Positions 10,414 to 19,142 of a DNA stretch of 64,000 nucleotides are shown here, in pieces (positions within the stretch are counted from its first letter, which is position 1; the number at the start of each line of letters is the position of its first letter). Location of the stretch: positions 147,393 through 211,392 of the forward strand of contig QHWB01000062.1 in assembly GCA_003222395.1 (NCBI GenBank), given 5' to 3'. The notes under the pieces are model-generated. The model was not told where the DNA came from and did not search any database. It was given only the letters and a program-made list of their open reading frames with translations. A program made the translations under genes and the position numbers. The DNA is from Acidobacteriota bacterium. Its GTDB lineage: Bacteria > Acidobacteriota > Vicinamibacteria > Vicinamibacterales > CAVVIG01.

Positions 10414-11044
10414 CGCTTCGCTCCTTGCTGCTTCCGGCGTCATTCTAATCGGTGCCGACGCCGAGCTGTGGACCTTCGATCGCCTCGATGGCATCGGCGG
10501 CCACGAGACGACGGTCGTCGGCGACCCGCGGGTGATCGATACGCCGATCGGCAAGGCGATCGCCTTCGACGGCGTCCATGATGCGCTCGTCGTCGGCGTC
10601 CATCCGCTGGCCGGAGCGTCGACGTTCACGTGGGAGGCCATCTTCCGTCCGGACGGAGGCGAGCCGGCACAGCGGTGGTTCCATCTGCAGCAGACCGGCA
10701 GCGACGACCGCATGTTGTTCGAGCTCCGGATCGTCGGAGGGCAATGGTATTTCGACAGCTACGTGCACAGCGGCGCTGCCGAAAAGGCGCTCATCAATCC
10801 CGAACGCCTTCACGCGCTCGGAGAGTGGTATCACGTGGCAGCCGTGTACGACGGCCGCGAGTTCCGGAACTACGTGAACGGCGTGCAGGAAGGCGCGGCC
10901 CAGATTCGTCTCGATCCCCAGGGTCCGGGCCGCTCGTCGATCGGGGTGCGGATCAATCTGGTGAATTACTTCAAGGGCGCAATTCGCGCCGCGCGCTTCA
11001 CGCGCCGCGCCCTCGCGCCGGCGGAGTTCCTGCCGATCCGCTGA
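10382..11044 (+). CDS. Exported LamG/concanavalin A-like domain protein
   Basis: 220 aa. A basic N-terminus plus hydrophobic segment forms a signal peptide; GAGGAG at 10366-10371 supports the ATG at 10382. The body is one LamG/ConA-like jelly roll: FDGVHDALVVG, FTWEAIFRPDG, EWYHVAAVYDGREFRNYVNG, then SIGVR. Such domains bind sugars or act as adhesion modules. No catalytic domain is attached. The start lies inside the first codons of the divergent PQQ gene. Confidence 0.82.
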   Translation: MSVKTRARRVIASLLAASGVILIGADAELWTFDRLDGIGGHETTVVGDPRVIDTPIGKAIAFDGVHDALVVGVHPLAGASTFTWEAIFRPDGGEPAQRWFHLQQTGSDDRMLFELRIVGGQWYFDSYVHSGAAEKALINPERLHALGEWYHVAAVYDGREFRNYVNGVQEGAAQIRLDPQGPGRSSIGVRINLVNYFKGAIRAARFTRRALAPAEFLPIR

Positions 11045-11056
11045 GCAAACCCTTTT

Positions 11057-12358
11057 CTACTGCTGGCGAAGCAGCGTTTCGAGCCGCACCGCGGCTCGAA
11101 GGACGCTCGCGTCCTGTCCTCGATCTGCCGTCAACTGGAGGCCCAGCGGCAGCGCGCTTCCCACGGGCATCGGAACAGTGATTGCGGGTGTGCCAAGCGC
11201 CGTCCACGGCGCGTTCATGCGTGAATCGCCGGTCGACGCGAGACCGAGCGGCGCCGGGCCCGGCGCCGCGGGAACGAGAATGATCGGCGTCGCCTTGTAC
11301 AGCTCCGCGACCGTGGACCTGCACTCGCCGATGTATGCCATCGACTCGCCGTATCGCGCCGGCGGAATCCGCAGACCCTCTCGAACCAGATTCGCCATGT
11401 CCTCGAGACGATCGCCGTACTGCTTGAACCGCTGCTCGTGAAATCGCGCGCCCTCATAGAACATCACGATCCTCGACGCATCGACGAGCCTTGCGAGCAT
11501 CGGAGCGATGTCGATGGGGCGGATTGCGACGCCGGCACGGCGCAGATGAGTCACCGTCTTCTCGAAGGTCGAAGCCATCGCGGGTTCGACGTCCGGCATC
11601 GGTTCCGGCACCGCCAGCGGAAACTCTTCGGACCGACCGGTCGGGTAGTCGAGCGATTCCCACAAGGCGATCATGTCGGCGGCCGAATGCGTGAAGAGGC
11701 CGAGGGTGTCGAGGCTCTTCGCGAAAGGAAACACCCCTTCCATCGGCAGGAGACCGTAGGTGGGTTTGAAACCGGTGACGCCGCAGAACGACGCGGGCCG
11801 CAGCACCGATCCGCCGGTTTGCGTGCCAAGCGCGAACGGCACCATGCCCGCCGCAACCGCGGCGGCCGATCCGCTGGAGCTACCGCCCGGCGTGTGCGTC
11901 AGGTCGCGCGGATTGCGCGTCGGTGCCGGCGTCCGGTACGCGAACGCGGTGGTGTGCGTCTTGCCGAGCAGGACGGCTCCGCGCCCGCGCAGGTTGCGCA
12001 CGATGGCGGCGTCGGCGGTGCCAATCCGTCCTTTGTAGATCGGCGAACCGTACTCGGTCGCGAGCCCTTTCGTCTCGATGATGTCCTTCGCGCCGAACGG
12101 GATGTCGGAGAGTTTTCCGTTTCCCGTCGGCCGTTCCGGCTGCACTTGCACCCAGGCGCGGATCGATGGGTCGCTGGCGCGAATGAAATCGAGGCACGGC
12201 TGCAGCGCGTCCGCGCGAGCCTTGCGCGACGCGCCGATCCACTGCGTGAATGTTTCGGGCCGCGATGTCGCGGCCTGTCCATCCGCTGTCGCTGAATTCG
12301 CGCGCGCCGCAGCGGCGACGATGGCAGCGAGAAACGACCGACGATCGATTGCGCTCAC
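11057..12358 (-). CDS. Amidase signature family enzyme, Tat-exported
   Basis: 433 aa. The N-terminus DRRSFLAA resembles a twin-arginine signal. The amidase signature is complete: the catalytic Lys in FGAKD (K91), the GGSSSGS loop at 158-164 holding the cis-Ser, and TGGSVLRPA at 181-189 holding the nucleophile Ser184. Ser-cisSer-Lys amidases hydrolyse carboxamides. Substrates vary too widely across the family to predict, and the absence of gatBC nearby argues against GatA. Confidence 0.9.
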   Translation of the reverse strand: MSAIDRRSFLAAIVAAAARANSATADGQAATSRPETFTQWIGASRKARADALQPCLDFIRASDPSIRAWVQVQPERPTGNGKLSDIPFGAKDIIETKGLATEYGSPIYKGRIGTADAAIVRNLRGRGAVLLGKTHTTAFAYRTPAPTRNPRDLTHTPGGSSSGSAAAVAAGMVPFALGTQTGGSVLRPASFCGVTGFKPTYGLLPMEGVFPFAKSLDTLGLFTHSAADMIALWESLDYPTGRSEEFPLAVPEPMPDVEPAMASTFEKTVTHLRRAGVAIRPIDIAPMLARLVDASRIVMFYEGARFHEQRFKQYGDRLEDMANLVREGLRIPPARYGESMAYIGECRSTVAELYKATPIILVPAAPGPAPLGLASTGDSRMNAPWTALGTPAITVPMPVGSALPLGLQLTADRGQDASVLRAAVRLETLLRQQ

Positions 12359-12414
12359 CGCTCCTCCAATGCCGTGCGGCAGATCCTGACCGGGAACATC
12401 CCGAACAAAACTGA

Positions 12415-12526
12415 GAGTTGCGTTTCAGAATTGAGTAGCGTAGCCCTTTAGGACTGTCCGGCCGCCCGGTTGGGAGGCCTGAACGCCTGCGCTACCACGG
12501 GCCGCCGGCAAGTTTGAAACGCACTC
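12415..12526. repeat. MITE/REP-like palindromic element
   Basis: 112 bp bounded by near-perfect terminal inverted repeats: GAGTTGCGTTTCA on the left and the complement of GAGTGCGTTTCA on the right (one extra T). Inside lies a second imperfect palindrome, from GTAGCGTAGCCC (12435) to the complement of GTAGCGCAGGC (ending 12495). No coding capacity. A GTAGCGC core also occurs in the palindrome at 31335-31402. Located between two divergent genes. Confidence 0.6.
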
Positions 12527-12634
12527 AAATCTTATAGAAGCTCCGCCCACTTCTGCTCTCGAGCTGTGCCGTGAAGGAGGAACGGCGCAAAGCCGACCGC
12601 GGTCCCGGTCCGCTTCGATGAGAGAATCTCCGCC

Positions 12635-13738
12635 GTGCGAGTCGCGTCGCTTCTGATCGGTCTCATCCTCATCGCCACTGCGCTCTGGGACGCATTCGAA
12701 ACCGTCGTCCTGCCGCGGACCGTGACGCGGCGCCTCCGACTCGCGCGGACCTATTTCCGCTTCACATGGCAGTCGTGGAGCGCCGTAGCGACACGCGTCC
12801 GCCACGACAGCCGGCGGGAGCGGTTTCTCGCGGTGTACGGGCCAGTGTCGCTTCTCGGTCTGCTGACGGTGTGGGCGCTGTGTCTCATCGCCGGCTTCGC
12901 GCTGCTGCAGTGGGCGGACGGTTCACACCTCGCCGTCGAGGGCGGCCAGGCGCGGTTTGGCGACGATCTGTACATCAGCGGAACGACGTTCTTCACGCTC
13001 GGCCTCGGCGACGTGCACCCCGTGGGCGGCATCGCGCGCGTCCTCACGGTCGCCGAAGGCGGCATGGGCTTCGCGTTCCTCGCCATCGTCATCGCGTATT
13101 TCCCTGTGCTCTATCAATCGTTCTCCCGCCGAGAAGTGCGGCTCACGCTGATGGACGCGTGGGCCGGCTCGCCTCCGGCCGCGGCGGAGCTCCTGCGGCG
13201 TCTGGCCAGCGCCGGCCAGCTGAACGCGCTCGACGCGTTTCTCAGAGACTGGGAGTACTGGTGTTCGGAACTGCTGGAGAGCCACATCTCGTATCCCGTG
13301 CTCGCGTTCTTTCGATCTCAGCATCAGCGTCAGTCATGGGTGGCGGCGCTCGTCGCCGTTCTCGATGCGTCCGCGCTCGTCATCGTCGGCATCGAAGGCA
13401 TCCCGCTGTGGCAGGCGCAAGTGACCTTCGCGATCGCACGGCACACCGCCGTCGATCTCACACAGGTACTGCATGCCCCGCTCGACGCGTCGGCGGATCG
13501 GCTGTCGCCGGCGGAACTGGAGCGCGTGCGTCAGCTGCTCGAGGAGTCCGGGCTTCGCCCGCGTCGATCCTCCGATGCCGACGCGCGGCTCGCCGAGCTG
13601 CGGCGTTCGTACGAACCGTTCGTCGTCGCCTTGAGCCGCATGCTGATGATGCCGGCTCCGTCGTGGCGCCGCGAAGGTCCGGTGCGGGACAACTGGCAAA
13701 CCAGTCCGAAAATCGTGGGTGGACCGCACCATCTCTGA
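12635..13738 (+). CDS. Two-TM ion channel family protein
   Basis: 367 aa from GTG. After an N-terminal hydrophobic helix (residues 1-18) there is a pore module: TM at about 70-92, a pore loop with TTFFTLGLGDVHP near 112-124, and a second TM (GFAFLAIVIAYFPVLYQ). This is the Ion_trans_2 arrangement of potassium channels, but the selectivity filter reads TLGLGD instead of TVGYGD. The cytosolic C-terminal half is helical and has no recognisable RCK domain. Confidence 0.8.
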   Translation: MRVASLLIGLILIATALWDAFETVVLPRTVTRRLRLARTYFRFTWQSWSAVATRVRHDSRRERFLAVYGPVSLLGLLTVWALCLIAGFALLQWADGSHLAVEGGQARFGDDLYISGTTFFTLGLGDVHPVGGIARVLTVAEGGMGFAFLAIVIAYFPVLYQSFSRREVRLTLMDAWAGSPPAAAELLRRLASAGQLNALDAFLRDWEYWCSELLESHISYPVLAFFRSQHQRQSWVAALVAVLDASALVIVGIEGIPLWQAQVTFAIARHTAVDLTQVLHAPLDASADRLSPAELERVRQLLEESGLRPRRSSDADARLAELRRSYEPFVVALSRMLMMPAPSWRREGPVRDNWQTSPKIVGGPHHL

Positions 13739-13793
13739 AACAGCGAATCGGCGTCTGCCCGGCGAACGCGCCCGGCGATAATGTGATCGGCCG

Positions 13794-15374
13794 ATGGCGA
13801 TTCCGAACAGCTTTCAGATTCTCCAGGCGGTGATGGAGGCGACGCCCGACGCCATCTTCGTCAAGGATCTCGAAGGCCGGTACGTCCTCGTCAACGAAGC
13901 GGCCGCGCGCTTCCTCGGAAAATCTCCGGACGAAATCATCGGCAAGCACGATCTCGAGCTGTATCCGGAAGAAACCGCGCGGCAGTTCATCGAGGACGAC
14001 CGGAAGGTGCTCGAATCGGGGAATCCGCACGTATTCGAAGGCGTGGCGACCAGCGAGACCGGCAGACAGGCCTATCTGGTGACGAAAGGCGTGTACCGCG
14101 ATCGGGGCGGCAGGATTCTCGGCCTCTTCGGCATCTCACACGACATCACCGAGCTGCGGCGCGCGCAGGAAACGATCGAGCAGACGCGCGAGGCGCTCTT
14201 TCGATCGCAGAAGATGGAAGCCGTCGGACAGCTCACCGGCGGCATCGCGCACGATTTCAACAACATCCTCGCGATCATCCTCGGCAACGTCGAGCTGCTG
14301 CGCGCGTACCTGCCGAAGGATCGCTACGCCGACGAAATCATCGACGCCGTGCTGCGCGCGACGCTGCATGGACGCGACCTGACCGGCCACCTGCTCGCGT
14401 TTTCGCGCCGGCGTCTGCTGAACCCGCAGCCGGTCAACGTCAACGCGCTCGTGGACAGCAGCGTGAAGCTGCTCGGCCGAACGCTCGGCTCGACGATCCG
14501 CATCATTACCGAGACCCGCGACGATGCGGGCGTGGCGTTCGTCGATCCGGCGGCGCTCGAGGCGGCCATTCTCAACATCGCGCTGAACGCGCGCGACGCG
14601 ATGCCCAACGGCGGCTCGCTGACCATCCGCACATCGGCGATGAAGATCACGAAGGAGCCCGCGACCGACGAGGACCTCAAGCCCGGCTCCTACTCGGTGC
14701 TCGCGCTCGAGGATACCGGCTGCGGGATGACGCCGGACGTGCTCGCGCGCGCCTTCGAGCCGTTCTTCACCACCAAAGGCACCACGCGCGGCACCGGACT
14801 CGGGCTGAGCATGGTGTACGGCTTCGCGAAACAAACGGGCGGCACCGTGACGATCGCGTCTCAGCCGGGCCGCGGCACGACGGTGACGATGATGCTGCCG
14901 CTTGCCTCGGGCGATGCGCGATCGTCCGCGCTCAGCGCCGCGCCGGTGCGCGTCTCGGCCACGCCGCGCACGATTCTCGTCGTCGAGGACGAATCCGAAG
15001 TCCGCAGCATCGTCCGGCGCCAGCTCGAAAGCCTCGGACACAAAGTGCTCGTGGCCGAAGGAACCACCGAAGCGCTGCTGCTGATTCAGGGTCCGGGCGC
15101 GCCGGACGTGCTGTTGACGGACGTCGGGCTCGCCGAAGGAATGGACGGCATCGCGCTGGCCGAGGCCGCCCGCGGCGTTCGCCCCGGTCTGCCCGTCATT
15201 TTCATTTCGGGATTCACCGCGGTGCCGGAGGCGCAGCAGCGGATCCGCAACGCCGGTGCGCCGCTCCTGTCGAAGCCGTTCAGCACGCCGCAGCTGGAGC
15301 ACGCGATCGGCGCGGTGCTGCGCCAGGAGAGACCGCGCAGGCGGAGGACCGACAGGAGGAGAAGTCGGTCCTGA
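13794..15374 (+). CDS. PAS hybrid sensor histidine kinase with C-terminal receiver
   Basis: 526 aa, no membrane segments, so a cytosolic sensor. Order: PAS (about 7-120, with DAIFVKDLEGRYVLVNEAAA and ISHDITE), HisKA with phospho-acceptor His153 in GGIAHDFNN, HATPase with N box NARDAM (~265), G1 DTGCGM (307-312), F box FEPFFTTK and G2 GTGLGLS, then a receiver (about 393-510) with acidic DE at 399-400, phospho-Asp443 in LLTDVG and Lys494 in LLSKPF. This HDFNN-type kinase is common in hybrid systems. No partner regulator is adjacent. Confidence 0.92.
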   Translation: MAIPNSFQILQAVMEATPDAIFVKDLEGRYVLVNEAAARFLGKSPDEIIGKHDLELYPEETARQFIEDDRKVLESGNPHVFEGVATSETGRQAYLVTKGVYRDRGGRILGLFGISHDITELRRAQETIEQTREALFRSQKMEAVGQLTGGIAHDFNNILAIILGNVELLRAYLPKDRYADEIIDAVLRATLHGRDLTGHLLAFSRRRLLNPQPVNVNALVDSSVKLLGRTLGSTIRIITETRDDAGVAFVDPAALEAAILNIALNARDAMPNGGSLTIRTSAMKITKEPATDEDLKPGSYSVLALEDTGCGMTPDVLARAFEPFFTTKGTTRGTGLGLSMVYGFAKQTGGTVTIASQPGRGTTVTMMLPLASGDARSSALSAAPVRVSATPRTILVVEDESEVRSIVRRQLESLGHKVLVAEGTTEALLLIQGPGAPDVLLTDVGLAEGMDGIALAEAARGVRPGLPVIFISGFTAVPEAQQRIRNAGAPLLSKPFSTPQLEHAIGAVLRQERPRRRRTDRRRSRS

Positions 15375-15409
15375 GCGCCTGCCACTTCAAGCGGCCGCAC
15401 GCTACGCGA

Positions 15410-18400
15410 TCAGAAGTTGATCGTGTAGTTGATGCGCATGAACCGCGGCGTGTAGATGCTCGTCGGGTTGCCCCACGTGCCGCCCTGCAGCGCGTTGCCG
15501 ACGCTGTACGCGTAAGTCGTGTTGTAGCCGGTCGCGTAGTTCGTGTTCAGCAGGTTGTTGAGGTCGATCCCGATATCGGATCGCGTGCGAGCGAAGCGCA
15601 GGACCTTGGCAAAGCGCATGTCGATCTGGGTCCGCCGGTTATCCGCGTACACGCGGTTGACATTGTCTGCTATCTGAATCGTCGTGGTGCCGGTCGCCGT
15701 CGCGCCGACCGGCAAATGGCCGAGCGCCGCCGCGACGACGGAGTTCGGTACGATCCACTGTGCGGAGTTGCCGCCACCCGCGATCGTTGCGCCGGCCGGA
15801 GGCGCGCCGAGCTGGACGGGCGGTTGCGACCGCACCGTCGCGCTGACCAGCACGTCGATCTTCGGGATGATGTATATGGCGAGGCCGCGCACCTGCGTCT
15901 GAAACGGATCGACGCTGTGGCAGCCGCGCGGATCGGGACCGGCGGCGACGTTGGTCTGGGCGTTCACCTGATTGTATTTCGTCGCCGTCGCGCAGTCGTC
16001 GAGCACCGCGCGGCCGGTGCTCGTGCCTATCGATGCGGTGAGGCCTTCGCGCAGGCGCGCGTTGAGCGTGAAGTCGACGCCGTGCCAGTAGCTGGTACGC
16101 TCCGGACCGTAGTCGGTTTCCCACGTCAGATACGTCTTGGAAGGAATCGCATTGGCCGCGGCCGTCGGCACGTACACGGTGATTGGATAGCCGCCCCCAT
16201 TCGGCAGCCGCGGATCCTGCGGCGCCGCCAGTGTGTAGGCTTCGTACGCCGTGTTGACGTTGCGATTCAGATCGTCGGTGACGAAGAACCCGAAGAAGTT
16301 CCGGCGCGTGTAGCTGACTTCCGCCGTGACACGCGGGATGATCTCATGCTGCAGCGTCGCCGCCCATTGATAATCGCCCGGACGCTTGCCCCAGCCGTGC
16401 AGCACGTCGGGATTGACGATCGTCGCCGCGCCCACTTTGCCAAAGTTGGCCTGGTTGCCGACCGCGGCGGCGCAGATGTCGCCGCCGCTCGCCGACCGAT
16501 CCTGCGTCGCGGGATTGAGCAGGTCGCAGTCGACGACGTAGTTCCGGTTCGAGTCGGTCCAGCCGCGATTGGTGACCGACCGCACGACGGTGAAGCCGGG
16601 GTTGGTCGAGGTATACGGCGGATCGTTCGCGGCGTACGCGAGGTAGCGGCCCCAGTTGAACTTGAGCGCCGTCTTGCCATTGCCGAACACGTCGTACGCC
16701 GCGGCGACGCGCGGCGTCAGGTCGTTATAGGCATCGATGCCCGGCGTCTTCTGGATCGGGATCGCCGTCGGATTGAGGAACGACGTCCGCGTGGTGCCGT
16801 TCTGCTCGACCGGCGCGTAGCTCGAGGAGTGGTCGTAGCGCAGCGCGCCCTGCAGCGTCAACCGGCTGCGGGTCCAGCTGTCCTGTATGAAGAGGCCCTG
16901 CAGCTTTGTGATCGTTCGACGGCCAAAGTCGGGCAGGTAGTAGCTCACCGCGTTCGGGATACCCTGGTTGAAGCGGTAGCCGAGCTGCGTGTCGTTCGCG
17001 ATCGTCTGATCGAGCTGGTCGAGCCGGTTGCCCTGATAGCCGATCTTCATGTTGTGTGCGCCGGTGACGTAGGACGCCGACACGCGCCAGCCGTCGGTCT
17101 TGCCGACCGCCCATCCCCACGACTCCACCGCGCGATACGCGTAGTTCGGCTGCGGCGCGAAGCGCTGGCCGGTGGCCGGATTGATCGCGTTCGACTGCTC
17201 GGTGACCGGCACCAGGTTCGTGATGCCGTCCGGTGGTGGAAAACCGAAGATCGGGTTGTATCGGAACGCGGTGTAGCCAGCCTCGAGCAGCAGCTTGTTG
17301 CTCGCCGGCATCGTCCAGAACGGCTGATTGACGTAGAAGGGCGCGTCGAAGTAGCCGCGCGCCGCGGTCGACGTCGCTTCCGGCGACTGGAACGGCGTGG
17401 CGTTGTTGCCGAGGCCGATCCAATCAGAGCTGCGATTGTGGCAGCCCGGCGTGTCGACCTTCAGCGGCGTGCCTTCGCAGCGATGCTGGTATTCGGAATT
17501 GAACGAGAGGCGATTCCTTCCAACCTGGCCGGTGAGGCGGCCGATGAACATCTGGCGGTCCTGCACGAGACGCGCGTTGACGGGCGAGCCTACCCAGTCC
17601 CAGCGTGACGCGTCGCCGGCGTTTGCGTTCGCGGTGATGCCTTCCATCGCCGTCTGCGTGTCCAGGTTGCGATAGCTCGCGTAGAACCATAGCCGGTCCT
17701 TCATGATCGGGCCGCCGAACGAGCCGCTGGCGTCGTACGCCTCGATGATGCCGGGGGTCTGCGTCAGGCCGATGGCGCGGAGGTCGTCCGTCAGGTTGTG
17801 GCCGCGCGACCAGTTGCCGGCCTCGTTGAAGAACGCCGTACCTCCGAAGGTGTTGCCGCCCGACTTCGGCACGAGGTTCATCACCGGCCCGCCGATGTCG
17901 CTTTCGCCGAGCCCGCCGCCGACGGTCACGGCGATTTCTTCCGAGTTGGGAGTGTCATACACGTACGACGACACACCGCCGCTTCTCGCCGCCGCGATCG
18001 TCATGCCGTTGACCGTCATGCGGCCTTCGCCGGCGACGCCGGTGGAATTCGCCGTGCTCGAATGCGCGTTGAAGAACGTCATCGTGGGCGATAACGCCGG
18101 ACCGTTGGTGTCGACCGTCAGCCCCGGCGTCGCGTTGAGCAGCGCGCCGACGGCGCGCGCCACTGGCAACGCCTGGATGGTGTCCTTGTTCATGACGACT
18201 TCGCGCTTGGCATTCTGCACGTCGACGAGCGGCGTCTCGCCGGTGACCGTAATCGTCTCGGCGATGCCGCCCACACGCATTTCGATCGGAATCGTGACTG
18301 TTTGCGTGCCGGAGAGCTCGATGTTCGCGCGCCTGACAGTGGTGAAGCCGGGCAGTGTGAACGTCACGGCATAGGTGCCGGTCTGCAGATCGATGATGCG

Positions 18401-18595
18401 GTACTGACCCGAACCGTCGGTCGTCGCCGACCGCGTTTTTTCGATGAGCGCCGGGCTGGCGGCCTCGACGGTGACGCCGGGCAGCACCGCCCCCGATGCG
18501 TCATGAACGGTGCCGGTCAGGACGGCTTGAGCAAAGACAGTTCCGGGCAGGAGCAGGACCGTGAGAATTGCCAGGCACTTCGCCGAGATGCGCAT
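15410..18595 (-). CDS. Oar-like TonB-dependent receptor with carboxypeptidase-regulatory-like domain
   Basis: 1061 aa; AAGGAGG precedes the start. A signal peptide (to VFAQ) is followed by a carboxypeptidase-regulatory-like fold (about 24-105: LTGTVHDASGAVLPGVTVEA, GQYRIIDLQTGTYAVTF), a plug region (TITVTGETPLVDVQNA, TIQALPVARAVGALLNATPGL) and a long outer-membrane barrel ending in INYTINF with an aromatic terminus. This fits the Oar-like proteins that acidobacteria carry in large numbers. They are thought to import or bind oligomeric nutrients. The second such receptor in this window is at 45971-48877. Confidence 0.9.
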   Translation of the reverse strand: MRISAKCLAILTVLLLPGTVFAQAVLTGTVHDASGAVLPGVTVEAASPALIEKTRSATTDGSGQYRIIDLQTGTYAVTFTLPGFTTVRRANIELSGTQTVTIPIEMRVGGIAETITVTGETPLVDVQNAKREVVMNKDTIQALPVARAVGALLNATPGLTVDTNGPALSPTMTFFNAHSSTANSTGVAGEGRMTVNGMTIAAARSGGVSSYVYDTPNSEEIAVTVGGGLGESDIGGPVMNLVPKSGGNTFGGTAFFNEAGNWSRGHNLTDDLRAIGLTQTPGIIEAYDASGSFGGPIMKDRLWFYASYRNLDTQTAMEGITANANAGDASRWDWVGSPVNARLVQDRQMFIGRLTGQVGRNRLSFNSEYQHRCEGTPLKVDTPGCHNRSSDWIGLGNNATPFQSPEATSTAARGYFDAPFYVNQPFWTMPASNKLLLEAGYTAFRYNPIFGFPPPDGITNLVPVTEQSNAINPATGQRFAPQPNYAYRAVESWGWAVGKTDGWRVSASYVTGAHNMKIGYQGNRLDQLDQTIANDTQLGYRFNQGIPNAVSYYLPDFGRRTITKLQGLFIQDSWTRSRLTLQGALRYDHSSSYAPVEQNGTTRTSFLNPTAIPIQKTPGIDAYNDLTPRVAAAYDVFGNGKTALKFNWGRYLAYAANDPPYTSTNPGFTVVRSVTNRGWTDSNRNYVVDCDLLNPATQDRSASGGDICAAAVGNQANFGKVGAATIVNPDVLHGWGKRPGDYQWAATLQHEIIPRVTAEVSYTRRNFFGFFVTDDLNRNVNTAYEAYTLAAPQDPRLPNGGGYPITVYVPTAAANAIPSKTYLTWETDYGPERTSYWHGVDFTLNARLREGLTASIGTSTGRAVLDDCATATKYNQVNAQTNVAAGPDPRGCHSVDPFQTQVRGLAIYIIPKIDVLVSATVRSQPPVQLGAPPAGATIAGGGNSAQWIVPNSVVAAALGHLPVGATATGTTTIQIADNVNRVYADNRRTQIDMRFAKVLRFARTRSDIGIDLNNLLNTNYATGYNTTYAYSVGNALQGGTWGNPTSIYTPRFMRINYTINF

Positions 18596-18679
18596 AGCAG
18601 ATGCCTCCTTCGAACACCGATCCCAAAAGGCGTGACGTCACGAGCGTGTGTCGACAGCGGCTGCATCCAGGGCGGCCGA

Positions 18680-18709
18680 AGAATATGCAGGCGATCTGCG
18701 AAAAGTCAA
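18680..18709 (-). promoter_or_regulatory. Sigma70-type promoter for the Oar-like receptor
   Basis: On the minus strand TTGACT (18709-18704) and TATTCT (18685-18680) are separated by 18 bp, about 85 nt upstream of the receptor start at 18595. The -35 overlaps the stop of the short frame 18706-18855. Confidence 0.5.
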
Positions 18710-18855
18710 TGAATGACGGAGTGTGCCGAAGAACCACATCGGAAGAGAAGACGCGATTCAAGACTATGGCACGCGGCGCGCTCCGTTGCTGCGGGTCGGG
18801 GCAGAGCGATCGCGGCCGGAATCGAGAGCCATCGAACGATTGAGATCGTCTTCAT
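18706..18855 (-). other. Short signal-peptide-like frame; possible decayed gene start
   Basis: 49 codons. The ATG at 18855 has a strong GAGGGAGGG Shine-Dalgarno sequence, and the first 18 residues (MKTISIVRWLSIPAAIAL) look like an export signal. The remainder is not protein-like and the frame stops within the next promoter. It may be the surviving 5' end of a lost exported-protein gene. The rest of the 547-bp gap (18856-19142) shows no gene. Confidence 0.3.
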
Positions 18856-19142
18856 TCGACCCTCCCTCGCGTGAGTCCGGCAGTTCCAATTTCTGCCAGG
18901 CACTTTCCAGGTCGGAGAGCGATGGCTCCAGAAAGTGGTCAAATGTCTGATCCGGAACAGCGGCTGAGCAAGGCTTGTACCTGATTCGGCCACGCACGTT
19001 CGTATCGCGCTCGAGAATGCTTCGGCCGGATTGGAACGCACGCGCTGCGTCTCAACCTTCACGCCGTTCTTTGACCCGCTACGGTTTTCGGCCGAGCGCG
19101 TTGTCTCACTGAGGTGAGGTATCTGCTGGACGCCGGCGAGGA

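Noticed and set aside
10414..10713. 100-codon N-terminal extension of the PQQ-type gene
   Set aside because: Antisense to the LamG coding region and without a Shine-Dalgarno sequence; the ATG at 10413 has AAGGAG and a hydrophobic N-terminus follows.
15716..17608. 630-codon plus-strand frame
   Set aside because: Antisense to the Oar-like receptor; no family motif, Arg/Ala-rich.
18870..18960. Sigma54 promoter (TGGCAG...TTGG) upstream of the short frame
   Set aside because: The GG and GC dinucleotides are not at the required -24/-12 distance.
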